64,000 nucleotides of DNA from assembly GCF_006717095.1 (NCBI RefSeq), contig NZ_VFQE01000001.1, forward strand, positions 1,922,001 through 1,986,000, written 5' to 3'. Source of the DNA: Blastococcus colisei. GTDB taxonomy: Bacteria; Actinomycetota; Actinomycetes; Mycobacteriales; Geodermatophilaceae. A program made the position numbers and the translations under genes. Under the pieces are notes generated by a model that made no database searches, was not told the origin of the DNA, and saw only the letters and a program-made list of their open reading frames with translations. Of the stretch, positions 1 through 11,335 are shown one piece after another. Numbering within the stretch: position 1 is the stretch's first letter; each line of letters opens with the position of its first letter.

Positions 1-1134
1 AGGCAGGTGCGGCGCGCGCTTGAAGACGAGCGCGATCTCGGTGACCCGGCGGGGGAGCCGCTTGCCGGCGCGCAGGTAGAAGGGAACGCCGGCCCAGCGG
101 CGCGTCTCGACGCCGAGCCGGACGGCGGCGAACGTCTCGGTCGTGGAATCGGGGTCGACGCCCTCCTCCTGGCGGTACCCGTTCACCCGCTCCCCGGCGA
201 GCCAGCCCTGCTCGTACTGGCCACGGACGGCGAACGCCTGCATGTCCTCGGGGATCGAGATCGCCCGCAGCACCTTGAGCTTCTCGGTGCGGATCTCCTC
301 GGCGGAGAACTCGACCGGCTCCTCCATGGCCGTCAGGGCCAGCAGCTGCAGCAGGTGGTTCTGCAGCACGTCGCGGGCGGCGCCGGTCTTCTCGTAGAAC
401 TGGGCCCGGCCGCCGATGCCGACGTCCTCGGCCATGGTGATCTGGACGGAGTCGACGTTGGTGGCGTTCCAGATCGGCTCGAACAGCGAGTTGGCGAAGC
501 GCAGCGCCAGCAGGTTCTGGACGGTCTCCTTGCCCAGGTAGTGGTCGATCCGGAAGACGTCCTCGGCGCTGAACACCGAGTCGACCAGCTCGTTGAGCTC
601 CCGGCTGGAGGGCAGGTCCTCACCGAACGGCTTCTCCACCACCACCCGTCGCCAGCGGTCGGGCGTGCTCTCGGCCATGCCGGTGCGCTGCATCTGCTTG
701 AGCACGACGGGGAACATGGCCGGCGGGATGGAGAGGTAGAAGGCGGCGTTGCCGCCGATGCCGTGGGAGCCCTCCAGCTCTCCGAGAGTCGCGGCCAGCT
801 GGTCGAAGGCGTCGTCGTCGTCGAACGAGCCCTGCACGAAGGTGATGTCGGAGCCCAGCTGCTCCCACACGTCCTCCCGCCAGGGCGTGCGGGCGTGCTT
901 GCGCGCCGCGTCCCGGGCCAGCTCCGCGAACTCGGTGTCACCCCAGTCCCGGCGGGCGAAGCCGAGCAGGGCGAAGTTGGTGGGCAGCAGCCCACGGTTG
1001 GCGAGGTCGTACACCGCCGGCAGCAGCTTCTTGCGGGCCAGGTCGCCGGTGATACCGAAGACGACGAGCGCGCATGGCTCCGGTACCCGGGGCAGCCGCC
1101 GGTCCCGCGGATCGCGCAGCGGGTTGGGGATCAT
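1..1134 (-). CDS. zwf: Glucose-6-phosphate dehydrogenase (3' end outside window)
   Basis: Oxidises glucose-6-phosphate to 6-phosphogluconolactone with reduction of NAD(P)+, the first step of the oxidative pentose-phosphate branch; cytosolic. The visible 378 codons start MIPNPLRDP. The dinucleotide-binding motif GITGDLARKKLLP lies at residues 27-39, and the family active-site signature RIDHYLGKE lies near residues 195-203 with the catalytic His at 198. The ATG at 1134 is chosen because the upstream ATG at 1163 meets a stop after ten codons. The gene is cut by the left edge, so roughly the last quarter (about 130 residues by family length) is missing. It follows pgi after 127 bases and closes the visible part of the tkt-tal-pgi-zwf cluster. 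Confidence 0.95.
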   Translation of the reverse strand, partial: MIPNPLRDPRDRRLPRVPEPCALVVFGITGDLARKKLLPAVYDLANRGLLPTNFALLGFARRDWGDTEFAELARDAARKHARTPWREDVWEQLGSDITFVQGSFDDDDAFDQLAATLGELEGSHGIGGNAAFYLSIPPAMFPVVLKQMQRTGMAESTPDRWRRVVVEKPFGEDLPSSRELNELVDSVFSAEDVFRIDHYLGKETVQNLLALRFANSLFEPIWNATNVDSVQITMAEDVGIGGRAQFYEKTGAARDVLQNHLLQLLALTAMEEPVEFSAEEIRTEKLKVLRAISIPEDMQAFAVRGQYEQGWLAGERVNGYRQEEGVDPDSTTETFAAVRLGVETRRWAGVPFYLRAGKRLPRRVTEIALVFKRAPHLP

Positions 1135-1261
1135 CGCGGGCCGCGAAGCGGGGAAAGATTCATGGTCCGTCCTCGAGGTCGGAGGGTGCCCGTCGTCCGG
1201 CCCGGCGGTGGACCGGACGACGGGAGCGCTCAAGCGAATCGTGCGGCTGTAACGACCGACC

Positions 1262-2875
1262 TCAGCTGAGTGCCGACAGGAGCTGGTCCAGCCCGGCGGC
1301 GCGGTCGGTCAGGTGCAGGTGCAGGAGGGGGCGCTCCCGGTCGGCCAGCGCCTTGCGGTCGCCGCCGGCCTGGGCCGCCTGGAGCGTCGCGAAGGTGAAC
1401 GGCTGGTCGGGCACCGGGAGGTCCTCGGCCACCACGCCGGTGAGCTGCAGGAACGCGCCGACCTGGGGCCCACCCTTGTGGTACTGCCCGGTGGAGTGCA
1501 GGAAGCGCGGCCCCCACCCGAAGGTGACCGCTCGCTCCGCCCGGCGGGCGAGGACGGCGCGCAGGTCCTCGGCGCCCGCGTCCTGCTGCCGGTCGAGATA
1601 GGCCATGACCGCGAGGTAGCCCCGCGGGGGGATTGCCGCGAGCAGTGCCTCGACGGCCAGGGACGCGCCATCGTGAGAAGAGAGGTCGACTCCGTCGAGC
1701 ACGCCGCCGCTGCCCCGGATCTCGATGGCCCCCACGGTCGCCGCGGGCCGCTCGTCCGGGAGCCCGTCGGACAGGATCCGCGAGGTGTTCTCCTTGCTCT
1801 CGGTGACGTTGGGCTGGTCGAAGGGGTTGATCCCCAGGATCCGCCCCGCCACCGCCGTGGCGTACTCCCAGCCGAGGAACTGGGCGCCGAGCGGACCGGA
1901 GACCGCGAGCGACGGTCCCTGGGCTGGAGCGTCCGAGCCCACGACCGCGAGCAGGACGTCGGGGCCGGCCGACCCGGGGGCGTCGACGGACTCGAGGACG
2001 ACGGGCAGGATCCCGCGCCCCTGCTTGCCGGTGGACTCGGCGATCAGCTGCTCGGCCCAGTCGCCGAAGCCGGGTAGCCCGGGGTCCGAACCCTGTCCGC
2101 CACTGCCGGCCAGGGCCAGCTTGTCGCGCCCGGCGCGAAAGGCCGCGCCCATGGCGATACCGAGCTCGAGCGCGGCGTTGCCCGGCTCGGAGAGCCCGCC
2201 GGCCAGCTCCTCCGCCTCGTCGAGCAGCGCGCCGACGTCGGCCCCGGCGAGCGCCGAGGGCACCAGCCCGAAGGCCGACAGCGCGCTGTAGCGGCCGCCG
2301 ACGTTCGGGTCGGCCAGGAACACGGCCCGGGCGCCCATGGCGGCCGCGGTCTCGGAGAGGGGAGAGCCGGGGTCGGTGACGACGACGAAGCGCCGACCGA
2401 CCTCCTTCTCGTCCAGCCCGGCCTCGGCGAACGCGGCGACGAACGCCCGGCGTTGGCTCTCGGTCTCCACGGTGCCGCCGGACTTCGAGCTGACCACCAC
2501 GACGGTGCGGTCGAGGTCGGTCATGGCCGCGGCGACCTGACCGGGGTCGGTGGTGTCCAACACGACGAGGGGGACGCCGGCCGTGCGGCAGATGACCTCC
2601 GGGGCGAGCGAGGACCCGCCCATGCCGCAGAGGACGACCCGGTCCAGGCCCTCCCCGGCCAGTTCGGCGCGGAGGTCCGCCAGCCGGGAGACCAGCTCGC
2701 GGGAGGTCGCGGGCAGGTCCAGCCAGCCGAGCCGGATCGCCGACTCGCTCTCGGCCTCGGGACCCCAGAGGGTGGCGTCCTTGCCGACCAGCCGCGCCGC
2801 GACGTCGTCCTCGGTGAGCTGGTCCCGGACCGGGTCCGGGATCTCCAGCCCGGTCACGCGAACCGTCAGATTCAT
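1262..2875 (-). CDS. pgi: Glucose-6-phosphate isomerase
   Basis: Interconverts glucose-6-phosphate and fructose-6-phosphate in the cytosol, linking glycolysis with the pentose-phosphate genes around it. The product is 537 residues starting [10 protein letters not shown], close to the family's usual length. The sugar-phosphate isomerase (SIS) features are visible: GGSSLAPEV near residue 90, the phosphate-binding SSKSGGT near 130, and a [19 protein letters not shown] block in the second SIS domain. The ATG overlaps the tal stop as ATGA (2872-2875), so translational coupling to tal is likely. The sequence is of the actinobacterial type often found downstream of tal and is divergent from E. coli Pgi. 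Confidence 0.93.
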   Translation of the reverse strand: MNLTVRVTGLEIPDPVRDQLTEDDVAARLVGKDATLWGPEAESESAIRLGWLDLPATSRELVSRLADLRAELAGEGLDRVVLCGMGGSSLAPEVICRTAGVPLVVLDTTDPGQVAAAMTDLDRTVVVVSSKSGGTVETESQRRAFVAAFAEAGLDEKEVGRRFVVVTDPGSPLSETAAAMGARAVFLADPNVGGRYSALSAFGLVPSALAGADVGALLDEAEELAGGLSEPGNAALELGIAMGAAFRAGRDKLALAGSGGQGSDPGLPGFGDWAEQLIAESTGKQGRGILPVVLESVDAPGSAGPDVLLAVVGSDAPAQGPSLAVSGPLGAQFLGWEYATAVAGRILGINPFDQPNVTESKENTSRILSDGLPDERPAATVGAIEIRGSGGVLDGVDLSSHDGASLAVEALLAAIPPRGYLAVMAYLDRQQDAGAEDLRAVLARRAERAVTFGWGPRFLHSTGQYHKGGPQVGAFLQLTGVVAEDLPVPDQPFTFATLQAAQAGGDRKALADRERPLLHLHLTDRAAGLDQLLSALS

Positions 2876-3972
2876 GCCTTGTCCTCGAGCTCCGTGCGCA
2901 CCGACTCGGTCAGCTCGTCCCAGGAGTCGACGAACTTCTGCACGCCCTCCTGCTCGAGCACCCGGAAGACGTCGTCGAGGTCGACGCCGGCGTCGCGCAC
3001 CGACTGGATCACGGCCGCGGCGTCGTCGTAAGCCTTCTGGACCGGCGTTCCGGCGCTGCCGTGGTCGGCGTAGGCCATCATCGTCTTCTCGGGCATGGTG
3101 TTGACCGTGCCCGGCGCGATGAGCTCGCTGATGTACATCGTGTCGGAGTACTCGGGGTTCTTCACCCCGGTCGACGCCCACAGCGGTCGCTGCCGCGCCG
3201 CGCCCTGCGCCTCCAGGGCCTGCCAGCGGTCGGAGGAGAAGACCTCCTCGTACGCCTGGTAGGCCAGTTGCGCGTTGGCGATGCCGGCCTTGCCCTTCAG
3301 CGACGCGTCGGCGCCTGACTTGTCCAGACGCTTGTCGATCTCGGTGTCCACCCGGGAGACGAAGAACGACGCCACCGACGCGATGCCCTCGAGCGAGCCG
3401 CCGTTGGCCACCCGCTTCTCCAGGCCCGAGAGGTAGGCGTCCATGACCGCCCGGTAGCGCTCGAGGCTGAAGATCAACGTGACGTTGACACTGATGCCGT
3501 TGGCGATGGACTCGGTGATCGCGGGCAGGCCCGCCTCCGTGGCCGGGATCTTGATGTAGAGGTTGGGCCGGTCGACCAGCCACCACAGGTGGCCGGCCTC
3601 GGCGGCCGTGGCGTCGGTGTCGTTGGCCAGACCCGGGGCCACCTCGAGGGAGACCCGGCCGTCACCGGGGGAGGCCTCGGCCACGGGGGCCAGCAGGTCG
3701 CAGGCATCGCGGACGTCGGCGGCGGTGATCGTCCGGAGCGCTTCCTCGACGCTCACCCTGCGGACCGCGAGCGCGTGCAGCTGGTCGTCGTAGGAGTCCG
3801 ACCCGCTGATCGCCGCGGCGAAGATCGTCGGATTCGTGGTGACCCCGACCACCGAGTGCTCGTCGACCAGGGACTGCAGGTTGCCGCTGCGGATGCGGTC
3901 CCGGGAGATGTCGTCGAGCCAGACGGCTACGCCTGCCTCGGAGAGCTCGGCCAGCTTCTCGTTCTGTGCCAT
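2872..3972 (-). CDS. tal: Transaldolase
   Basis: Transfers a dihydroxyacetone unit between sugar phosphates in the non-oxidative pentose-phosphate pathway. The 366-residue product starts [10 protein letters not shown] and carries the TTNPTIF motif near the N-terminus and the Schiff-base lysine in NLYIKIPAT at about residue 141. [13 protein letters not shown] block matches the transaldolase signature of the long actinobacterial form. The upstream reading frame stays open, but MAQNEK is the conserved family start. It lies 184 bases downstream of tkt and overlaps pgi by 4 bases, so it is the middle of the operon. Confidence 0.95.
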   Translation of the reverse strand: MAQNEKLAELSEAGVAVWLDDISRDRIRSGNLQSLVDEHSVVGVTTNPTIFAAAISGSDSYDDQLHALAVRRVSVEEALRTITAADVRDACDLLAPVAEASPGDGRVSLEVAPGLANDTDATAAEAGHLWWLVDRPNLYIKIPATEAGLPAITESIANGISVNVTLIFSLERYRAVMDAYLSGLEKRVANGGSLEGIASVASFFVSRVDTEIDKRLDKSGADASLKGKAGIANAQLAYQAYEEVFSSDRWQALEAQGAARQRPLWASTGVKNPEYSDTMYISELIAPGTVNTMPEKTMMAYADHGSAGTPVQKAYDDAAAVIQSVRDAGVDLDDVFRVLEQEGVQKFVDSWDELTESVRTELEDKA

Positions 3973-4156
3973 GTCATGTGCCCTTCTGATCCGGTGGGCT
4001 TGCGGCCCCGTCCCGAGGCTCGCCGCGAGCTCGCGAGTGGTCTGACGGCCTCGATGCAGGGTCCCGCCGCGAGCCTGGGAGGGGTGAGGGGGCATCGGGG
4101 TCCTTCTGGGGGTCCTTTCACTTCCAGGCTGGATGGGTGGGTCGCCGACGGTCGCT

Positions 4157-6364
<2,208 letters not shown>

Positions 6365-6673
6365 GTGCTGGTGCTCCCTCGGAGATCTGGCGCTCTGTCG
6401 TGCGACCGGCGTCGTGTCGTGCGGCCGGTGTCCGGCATGGGCCCGCGCTGGACCGGGGGCGCTACCGTCGTCGACGTCGGCCCTACCCGCTGCACAGGCA
6501 GCAACAACGTGATCAAGCCTAGTCGTCCGGCCTCGTGCCGCGACGTGGCCGGTGCACCCTCCGGGCTACAGTGGCTCGCGTTTCCCGTCCTCGGTTCGAG
6601 AAGGCCCCCCTTTGCTGTTCAGCCGGCCGGCAGTGCCCTGCAGCCCGCGCGTCTCCGCGCACGAGGGCACCCG
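6365..6673. promoter_or_regulatory. Divergent tkt/ctaB intergenic region
   Basis: These 309 bases separate the starts of tkt (minus) and ctaB (plus) and must hold both promoters. A plausible plus-strand -10 hexamer TACAGT lies at 6567-6572, about 100 bases before the ctaB GTG. I see no convincing -35, operator palindrome or small gene here, so promoter positions are tentative. Confidence 0.4.
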
Positions 6674-7606
6674 GTGACGGCGCTCTCCACGCGCCGCGCC
6701 GATCCCGCCCGCCGTCCGCCCAGCGCCCTCCGCGCACGGATCTCCGCCTACGTGGCGCTGACCAAGCCGCGGATCATCGAGCTGCTGCTGGTGACCACGG
6801 TGCCGGCGATGATGCTGGCCGCGCGCGGCTGGCCGTCGCTCTCGCTGCTGCTCCTCACCCTGCTCGGCGGCACCCTCGCCGCGGGCGCGGCCAACGTCTT
6901 CAACTGCTACTTCGACCGCGACATCGACCGGTTGATGCAGCGCACCCAGAAGCGGCCGCTGGTCACCGGGCAGGTCTCCCCGCGGGCGGCCCTGGTCTTC
7001 GGCGTGGTCCTGACGGTGACGTCGGTCGTGCTGCTGGCGCTGACCACGACGCTGCTGGCCGCCGCGCTGGCCGCGGCCGCGATCTTCTACTACGCCGTCC
7101 TCTACACGATGGTGTTCAAGCGGCACACCCGGCGGAGCACCGAGTGGGGTGGCGTGCCAGGAGCGGCACCGGTCCTGATCGGCTGGGCCGCCGTCACCGG
7201 CTCCCTCGACTGGCCGGCCGTCGTCGTATTCGGCGTCGTCTTCTGCTGGCAGATGCCGCACTTCTGGGCCCTGGCACTGCGGTTCAAGGACGACTACGCG
7301 CGGGCCGACGTCCCGATGCTGCCGGTCGTCACCACGGCGCTGTCGGTGGGTCGGCAGACCGTGGCCTGGGCCTGGGTGACCGTCGCCGTCTCGCTGTCGC
7401 TGTGGCCGGTCGCCGAGGACTACGGCATCGGGCTCGGCTACACGATCGCCGCGGCGCTGCTCGGTGGCTGGTTCGTCGTGGAGTCGCACCGCCTCCTCCG
7501 CCGGATCGTGGGCGGCGGGGACGCCAAGCCGATGCAGCTGTTCCACGTATCGATCTCGTACCTGGCGCTGCTGATGGTCGCGATCGTCGTCGACGCCATC
7601 GTCTGA
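6674..7606 (+). CDS. ctaB: Protoheme IX farnesyltransferase (heme O synthase)
   Basis: Integral membrane prenyltransferase (UbiA superfamily) that adds a farnesyl group to heme B, giving heme O for cytochrome oxidase. The 310-residue product has about eight hydrophobic segments. The first Asp-rich motif is seen in NCYFDRDIDRLMQRTQKRPL and the second polar loop in FKDDYARADVPMLPV; the conserved KRHTRRSTEWGGVPGAAP block is also present. GTG at 6674 is chosen because the short basic N-terminus VTALSTRRADPARR then leads into ISAYVALTKPRIIELLLVTT as in other actinobacterial CtaB. It pairs with ctaA, which converges from the right and performs the next step. Confidence 0.94.
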   Translation: MTALSTRRADPARRPPSALRARISAYVALTKPRIIELLLVTTVPAMMLAARGWPSLSLLLLTLLGGTLAAGAANVFNCYFDRDIDRLMQRTQKRPLVTGQVSPRAALVFGVVLTVTSVVLLALTTTLLAAALAAAAIFYYAVLYTMVFKRHTRRSTEWGGVPGAAPVLIGWAAVTGSLDWPAVVVFGVVFCWQMPHFWALALRFKDDYARADVPMLPVVTTALSVGRQTVAWAWVTVAVSLSLWPVAEDYGIGLGYTIAAALLGGWFVVESHRLLRRIVGGGDAKPMQLFHVSISYLALLMVAIVVDAIV

Positions 7607-7609
7607 GCC

Positions 7610-7894
7610 GTGCGGCGGGACATCGCCAACGCGCGGATGGGTCGGTTGGTCGGGGCCGACTGGCGGACCTACTCGCTGCGGACCACCGGCATCGCGCCGG
7701 CGGAGGTCGAGGAACTGATCGAGGCCGGTTGGCCGGTGATCAGCTACCTCGCGGGAGGTCGCCTGGTCTGGCACGACGAGGACGACGCCTGGCCTGCGTG
7801 GGCCGACGCCCGCAGCGCCCCCGAGGACGTGCGCGCCGGCCGCTGGGAGTCGCCCGACGGCTCGCTCGCCGTCGTCCTCGTCTGGCACGAGTGA
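7610..7894 (+). CDS. Small hypothetical protein downstream of ctaB
   Basis: A 94-residue acidic, Trp-rich soluble protein (GTG start 3 bases after the ctaB stop). I do not recognise a family. It shows a GRLVGADWRTYSLRTTGI opening, a helix IAPAEVEELIEAGWPVISYL and a Trp-rich tail ending VVLVWHE; there are no TM segments, metal motifs or signal peptide. Codon use matches its neighbours and the close spacing suggests co-transcription with ctaB. A later start at the internal ATG (MGRLVGADW) is possible. Confidence 0.6.
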   Translation: MRRDIANARMGRLVGADWRTYSLRTTGIAPAEVEELIEAGWPVISYLAGGRLVWHDEDDAWPAWADARSAPEDVRAGRWESPDGSLAVVLVWHE

Positions 7895-7911
7895 CGAACG
7901 TCCGTCGCCGG

Positions 7912-7974
7912 CCGACGGTGTGCGCGGATGCGCAGATCCTCGGATCAGAACTGCCGATCAGCGCACACTGTCGG
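7912..7974. terminator. Palindrome between convergent ctaB operon and ctaA
   Basis: Two 14-base arms, CCGACGGTGTGCGC (7912-7925) and GCGCACACTGTCGG (7961-7974), are complementary except for one position and enclose a 35-base loop that holds a second small dyad (GATCCTCGGATC). The placement between two converging genes suggests a bidirectional terminator. There is no T tract. Confidence 0.5.
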
Positions 7975-7981
7975 CGTCGGG

Positions 7982-8926
7982 TCAGCGGGTGGCGGTGGCG
8001 GCTTCCGTCGATGAGGTCAGGGGGAGCTCGGACGCCGGGCCGCGGACCGACCAGACCAGCCGGGCGGTGTAGGCGGTGATGAGCACAGCGCCCAGCATGT
8101 GCAGCAGCACCAGGGCGATCGGCAGGTCGGTGAAGTACTGGACGTAGCCGACGAGGCCCTGCGCGAGCTGCACGACCAGCAGGTCGCGGGCCGCCCGGCG
8201 GACGCGGCCGGGGGAGTCGGTGGCGTACAGGGCCACGAGCAGGGCGACGGTCAGGCCCAGCAGGAGGAAGACGACGTCGGCGTGCAACTGGCTGACCAGC
8301 TCGGGGTCGAAGCCCATGCGGACCGGCGCGGCGTCGGGGTCGTCCGGCACGTCGCCGCTGTGCGGTCCGCTGCCGGTGACGACGGTGCCGAGCACGAGGA
8401 CGACGGCGGTGACGGCGGCGATGCCGTTCACCAGCAGCACGAACGGACGGCGCAGCAGCGGGCGGCCGACGCCCGGCTCGCGCGAGCGCAACCACAGCGT
8501 GGTCGCCAGCGCCACGAGGACGGCCGACACCAGGAAGTGCGCGGCCACCGTCCACGGGTTGAGACCCGTGAGCACCGTGACCCCGCCGAGCGCCGCCTGG
8601 GCGGGGATGCCGAGGAACGTGAGGACGGCGAGGGCGCGGAGGTCGCGTCGCGGGGAGCGCCACACGGCCACCACGGTCGCGATGGCCACCGCGGCGAGCA
8701 CGAAGGTGAGCAACCGGTTGCCGAACTCGATGAGCCCGTGCCCGGCGAGCTCCGGCGTCGCCACGAAGCTCTCGTCGGTGCAGCGCGGCCACGTCGGGCA
8801 GCCCAGCCCGGAGCCGGTGAGGCGGACCAGCCCACCGGTCACGACGATCAGGCCGTTGGCGACCGCGTTGGCCAGGGCGATCCGGGAGACGGTCGCGGGG
8901 GAGAAGGAGGTGGGCAGCGCCGGCAC
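7982..8926 (-). CDS. ctaA: Heme A synthase (COX15/CtaA family)
   Basis: Membrane monooxygenase that converts heme O to heme A. The 314-residue product has about eight TM helices. Conserved features visible are GSGLGCPTWPRC in the first extracytoplasmic loop (Cys pair), the His in FGNRLLTF context, AALGGVTVLTGLNPWTVAAHFLVS, GTVVTGSGPHSGD and the second-half heme His in SQLHADVVF and LLHMLGAVL. The length matches actinobacterial CtaA. It converges on ctaB and its 5' end faces sufR, with 154 bases between them. Confidence 0.94.
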   Translation of the reverse strand: MPALPTSFSPATVSRIALANAVANGLIVVTGGLVRLTGSGLGCPTWPRCTDESFVATPELAGHGLIEFGNRLLTFVLAAVAIATVVAVWRSPRRDLRALAVLTFLGIPAQAALGGVTVLTGLNPWTVAAHFLVSAVLVALATTLWLRSREPGVGRPLLRRPFVLLVNGIAAVTAVVLVLGTVVTGSGPHSGDVPDDPDAAPVRMGFDPELVSQLHADVVFLLLGLTVALLVALYATDSPGRVRRAARDLLVVQLAQGLVGYVQYFTDLPIALVLLHMLGAVLITAYTARLVWSVRGPASELPLTSSTEAATATR

Positions 8927-9036
8927 GGGTCCGATGCTATGTGGTCGGCGGCCTCGAACGGCTCGCCATGAGTCATCGGTGGCCGCTGCCGCGTGAGCCT
9001 CCTCACGGGCGGCCTGCCCGAAGGCCCGTTCTTAGG

Positions 9037-9079
9037 TTGACCTTGCTTGCGGTGCTCCCGATATAGGACACACTTGTGT
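9037..9079 (+). promoter_or_regulatory. sufR promoter and candidate SufR operator
   Basis: A -35-like TTGACC (9037-9042) and a -10-like TATAGG (9062-9067, 19-base spacer) precede the sufR GTG at 9081, so the transcript would be nearly leaderless. The dyad ACAC-TT-GTGT (9070-9079) sits between the -10 and the start codon, where a bound repressor would block initiation. SufR proteins are known autorepressors, so this is a candidate operator by inference. Confidence 0.45.
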
Positions 9080-9080
9080 T

Positions 9081-9896
9081 GTGGAAAGCGCTGTGGCACA
9101 CCCGCGTCCGTCGGCGACCGCCGACGACGGGCGTACCCGCGACCGCGTGAGCGCCCTGCTGCTCGAGCACGGACCGCAGACCGCCACCGAGCTCGCCGCG
9201 CGGCTGGGCATCTCCTCGGCCGCGGTTCGCCGGCACCTGGACTCCCTCGTCGCCGCCGGCCGGCTCGAGGAACGGCTGACGCGTGAGGCGCACCGGGGCC
9301 GCGGCCGGCCCGCCCGCCGGTTCCACCTCACCGACGCCGGCCGGGCCCGGTTCCCGCACGCGTACGACGACCTCGCGCTGACCGCACTGCGCTACGTCGC
9401 TGCCTCCGGCGGCCCGGACGCCGTCCGTGCCGTCGCCGAGCAGCAGCTCGCCGGCCTCGAGGCCCGCGCGTCCAACGCCGTCCAGCAGGCCGTCGATGCC
9501 CGCCCCGGGGAGCCGGTGGACCGGGCGCAGGCCCTGGCCGCCGCGCTCACGGCCGAGGGCTACGCTGCCACGGCCTCGGCGATCTCCGGCGGGGGGCAGC
9601 TCTGCCAGCACCACTGCCCGGTGGCGCACGTGGCCGCGGAGTTCCCTCAGTTGTGCGAGGCCGAGACCGCGGTGATCGGCCGGCTCGTGGGCACCCACGT
9701 CCAGCGGCTGGCCACCATCGCCCACGGCGACGGGATCTGCACCACCCACATCCCGGGGCCATTTCGACCGGGGAACAGATCAGCCCCCGCACGCCCTGTA
9801 CCAGGTGAGCGAGCAGCGCCCGAACGCGCGCGCACCCGCACGACGCAGTCCGCAATCACCACCCCCACGAACCACCGGGAGAGGACGCCCGCATGA
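9081..9896 (+). CDS. sufR: Iron-sulfur cluster regulator SufR (DeoR/ArsR-like HTH)
   Basis: Predicted Fe-S-sensing repressor of the suf operon. The 271-residue product has an N-terminal winged HTH ([23 protein letters not shown], wing GRGRPARRF), a central region, and four cysteines at residues 175, 179, 192 and 220 (QLCQHHC, QLCEAE, GICTTH) that match the cluster-binding cysteine set of actinobacterial SufR. A roughly 45-residue Pro/Arg/Thr-rich tail follows the last cysteine and looks disordered. The GTG start follows a promoter closely. The stop overlaps the sufB ATG as ATGA, so regulator and assembly genes are coupled. Confidence 0.92.
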   Translation: MESAVAHPRPSATADDGRTRDRVSALLLEHGPQTATELAARLGISSAAVRRHLDSLVAAGRLEERLTREAHRGRGRPARRFHLTDAGRARFPHAYDDLALTALRYVAASGGPDAVRAVAEQQLAGLEARASNAVQQAVDARPGEPVDRAQALAAALTAEGYAATASAISGGGQLCQHHCPVAHVAAEFPQLCEAETAVIGRLVGTHVQRLATIAHGDGICTTHIPGPFRPGNRSAPARPVPGERAAPERARTRTTQSAITTPTNHRERTPA

Positions 9897-11335
9897 CCAG
9901 CACCCAGGAGCCGGTGATCAGCACGCCGCTGACGCAGGACGAGCAGATCGACCAGCTCGGCCGCTACAAGTACGGCTGGGCGGATGCCGACACCGCCGGT
10001 GCCTCGGCCCGCCGCGGGATCGACGAGGACGTCGTCGCCGACATCTCGCGTCGCAAGAACGAGCCCGAGTGGATGCTCGAGCGCCGTCTCAAGGCCCTCA
10101 AGCTGTTCGGCCGCAAGCCCATGCCCGACTGGGGCTCGGACCTCTCCGGCATCGACTTCCAGAACATTAAGTATTTCGTCCGCTCCACCGAGGCGCAGGC
10201 CGCCTCGTGGGAGGACCTGCCCGACGACATCAAGAACACCTACGACAAGCTCGGCATCCCGGAGGCGGAGAAGCAGCGCCTCGTCTCGGGTGTCGCCGCG
10301 CAGTACGAGTCCGAGGTCGTCTACCACCAGATCCAGAAGGAGCTGGAGGACCAGGGCGTGATCTTCCTGGACACCGACACGGCTCTCAAGGAGCACCCGG
10401 AGATCTTCCAGGAGTACTTCGGCTCGGTGATCCCCTCCGGCGACAACAAGTTCGCCGCGCTGAACACCGCCGTCTGGTCGGGCGGCTCGTTCATCTACGT
10501 CCCGAAGGGCGTGCACGTCGACATCCCGCTGCAGGCCTACTTCCGGATCAACACCGAGAACATGGGCCAGTTCGAGCGGACGCTGATCATCGTCGACGAG
10601 GGCGCCTACGTGCACTACGTCGAGGGCTGCACCGCGCCGATCTACAAGAGCGACTCGCTGCACTCCGCGGTCGTCGAGATCATCGTCAAGAAGAACGCGC
10701 GCTGCCGGTACACGACCATCCAGAACTGGTCGAACAACGTCTACAACCTGGTCACCAAGCGGGCCGTGGCCCACGAGGGCGCGACCATGGAGTGGGTCGA
10801 CGGCAACATCGGCTCCAAGGTGACCATGAAGTACCCGGCGGTCTGGATGACCGGCGAGCACGCCAAGGGCGAGGTCCTCTCGATCGCCTTCGCGGGCGAG
10901 GGCCAGCACCAGGACGCCGGCGCCAAGATGGTGCACGCCGCGCCGAACACCTCCTCGACCATCGTGTCGAAGTCGGTGGCGCGTGGCGGCGGCCGCACCT
11001 CCTACCGCGGTCTGGTCCAGATCGACGAGGGCGCCTACGGCTCGAAGTCGACGGTCAAGTGCGACGCGCTGCTCGTCGACACGATCAGCCGGTCGGACAC
11101 CTACCCCTACGTCGACGTCCGCGAGGACGACGTGGCCATGGGTCACGAGGCGACGGTCTCCCGCGTCAGCGACGACCAGCTCTTCTACCTGATGAGCCGC
11201 GGTCTCTCCGAGGACGAGGCCATGGCCATGGTGGTGCGCGGGTTCGTGGAGCCGATCGCCCGCGAGCTGCCCATGGAGTACGCCCTCGAGCTGAACCGGC
11301 TCATCGAACTGCAGATGGAAGGTGCCGTCGGCTGA
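9893..11335 (+). CDS. sufB: Fe-S cluster assembly protein SufB
   Basis: Scaffold subunit of the SufBC2D complex on which Fe-S clusters are built; cytosolic. The 480-residue product has the typical N-terminal lead ([14 protein letters not shown]), the SufB core beta-helix beginning [20 protein letters not shown], and the conserved C-terminal block [20 protein letters not shown]. Length is standard for SufB. A Shine-Dalgarno-like GGGAGAGGA precedes the ATG even though it lies inside the sufR 3' end. It is followed directly by sufD with a 1-base overlap (TGATG). Confidence 0.97.
   Translation: MTSTQEPVISTPLTQDEQIDQLGRYKYGWADADTAGASARRGIDEDVVADISRRKNEPEWMLERRLKALKLFGRKPMPDWGSDLSGIDFQNIKYFVRSTEAQAASWEDLPDDIKNTYDKLGIPEAEKQRLVSGVAAQYESEVVYHQIQKELEDQGVIFLDTDTALKEHPEIFQEYFGSVIPSGDNKFAALNTAVWSGGSFIYVPKGVHVDIPLQAYFRINTENMGQFERTLIIVDEGAYVHYVEGCTAPIYKSDSLHSAVVEIIVKKNARCRYTTIQNWSNNVYNLVTKRAVAHEGATMEWVDGNIGSKVTMKYPAVWMTGEHAKGEVLSIAFAGEGQHQDAGAKMVHAAPNTSSTIVSKSVARGGGRTSYRGLVQIDEGAYGSKSTVKCDALLVDTISRSDTYPYVDVREDDVAMGHEATVSRVSDDQLFYLMSRGLSEDEAMAMVVRGFVEPIARELPMEYALELNRLIELQMEGAVG

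Noticed and set aside
7-1269. Long plus-strand open frame across zwf
   Set aside because: It is antisense to a clear glucose-6-phosphate dehydrogenase and consists of repetitive Gly/Asp/Arg/Val sequence typical of high-GC shadow frames.
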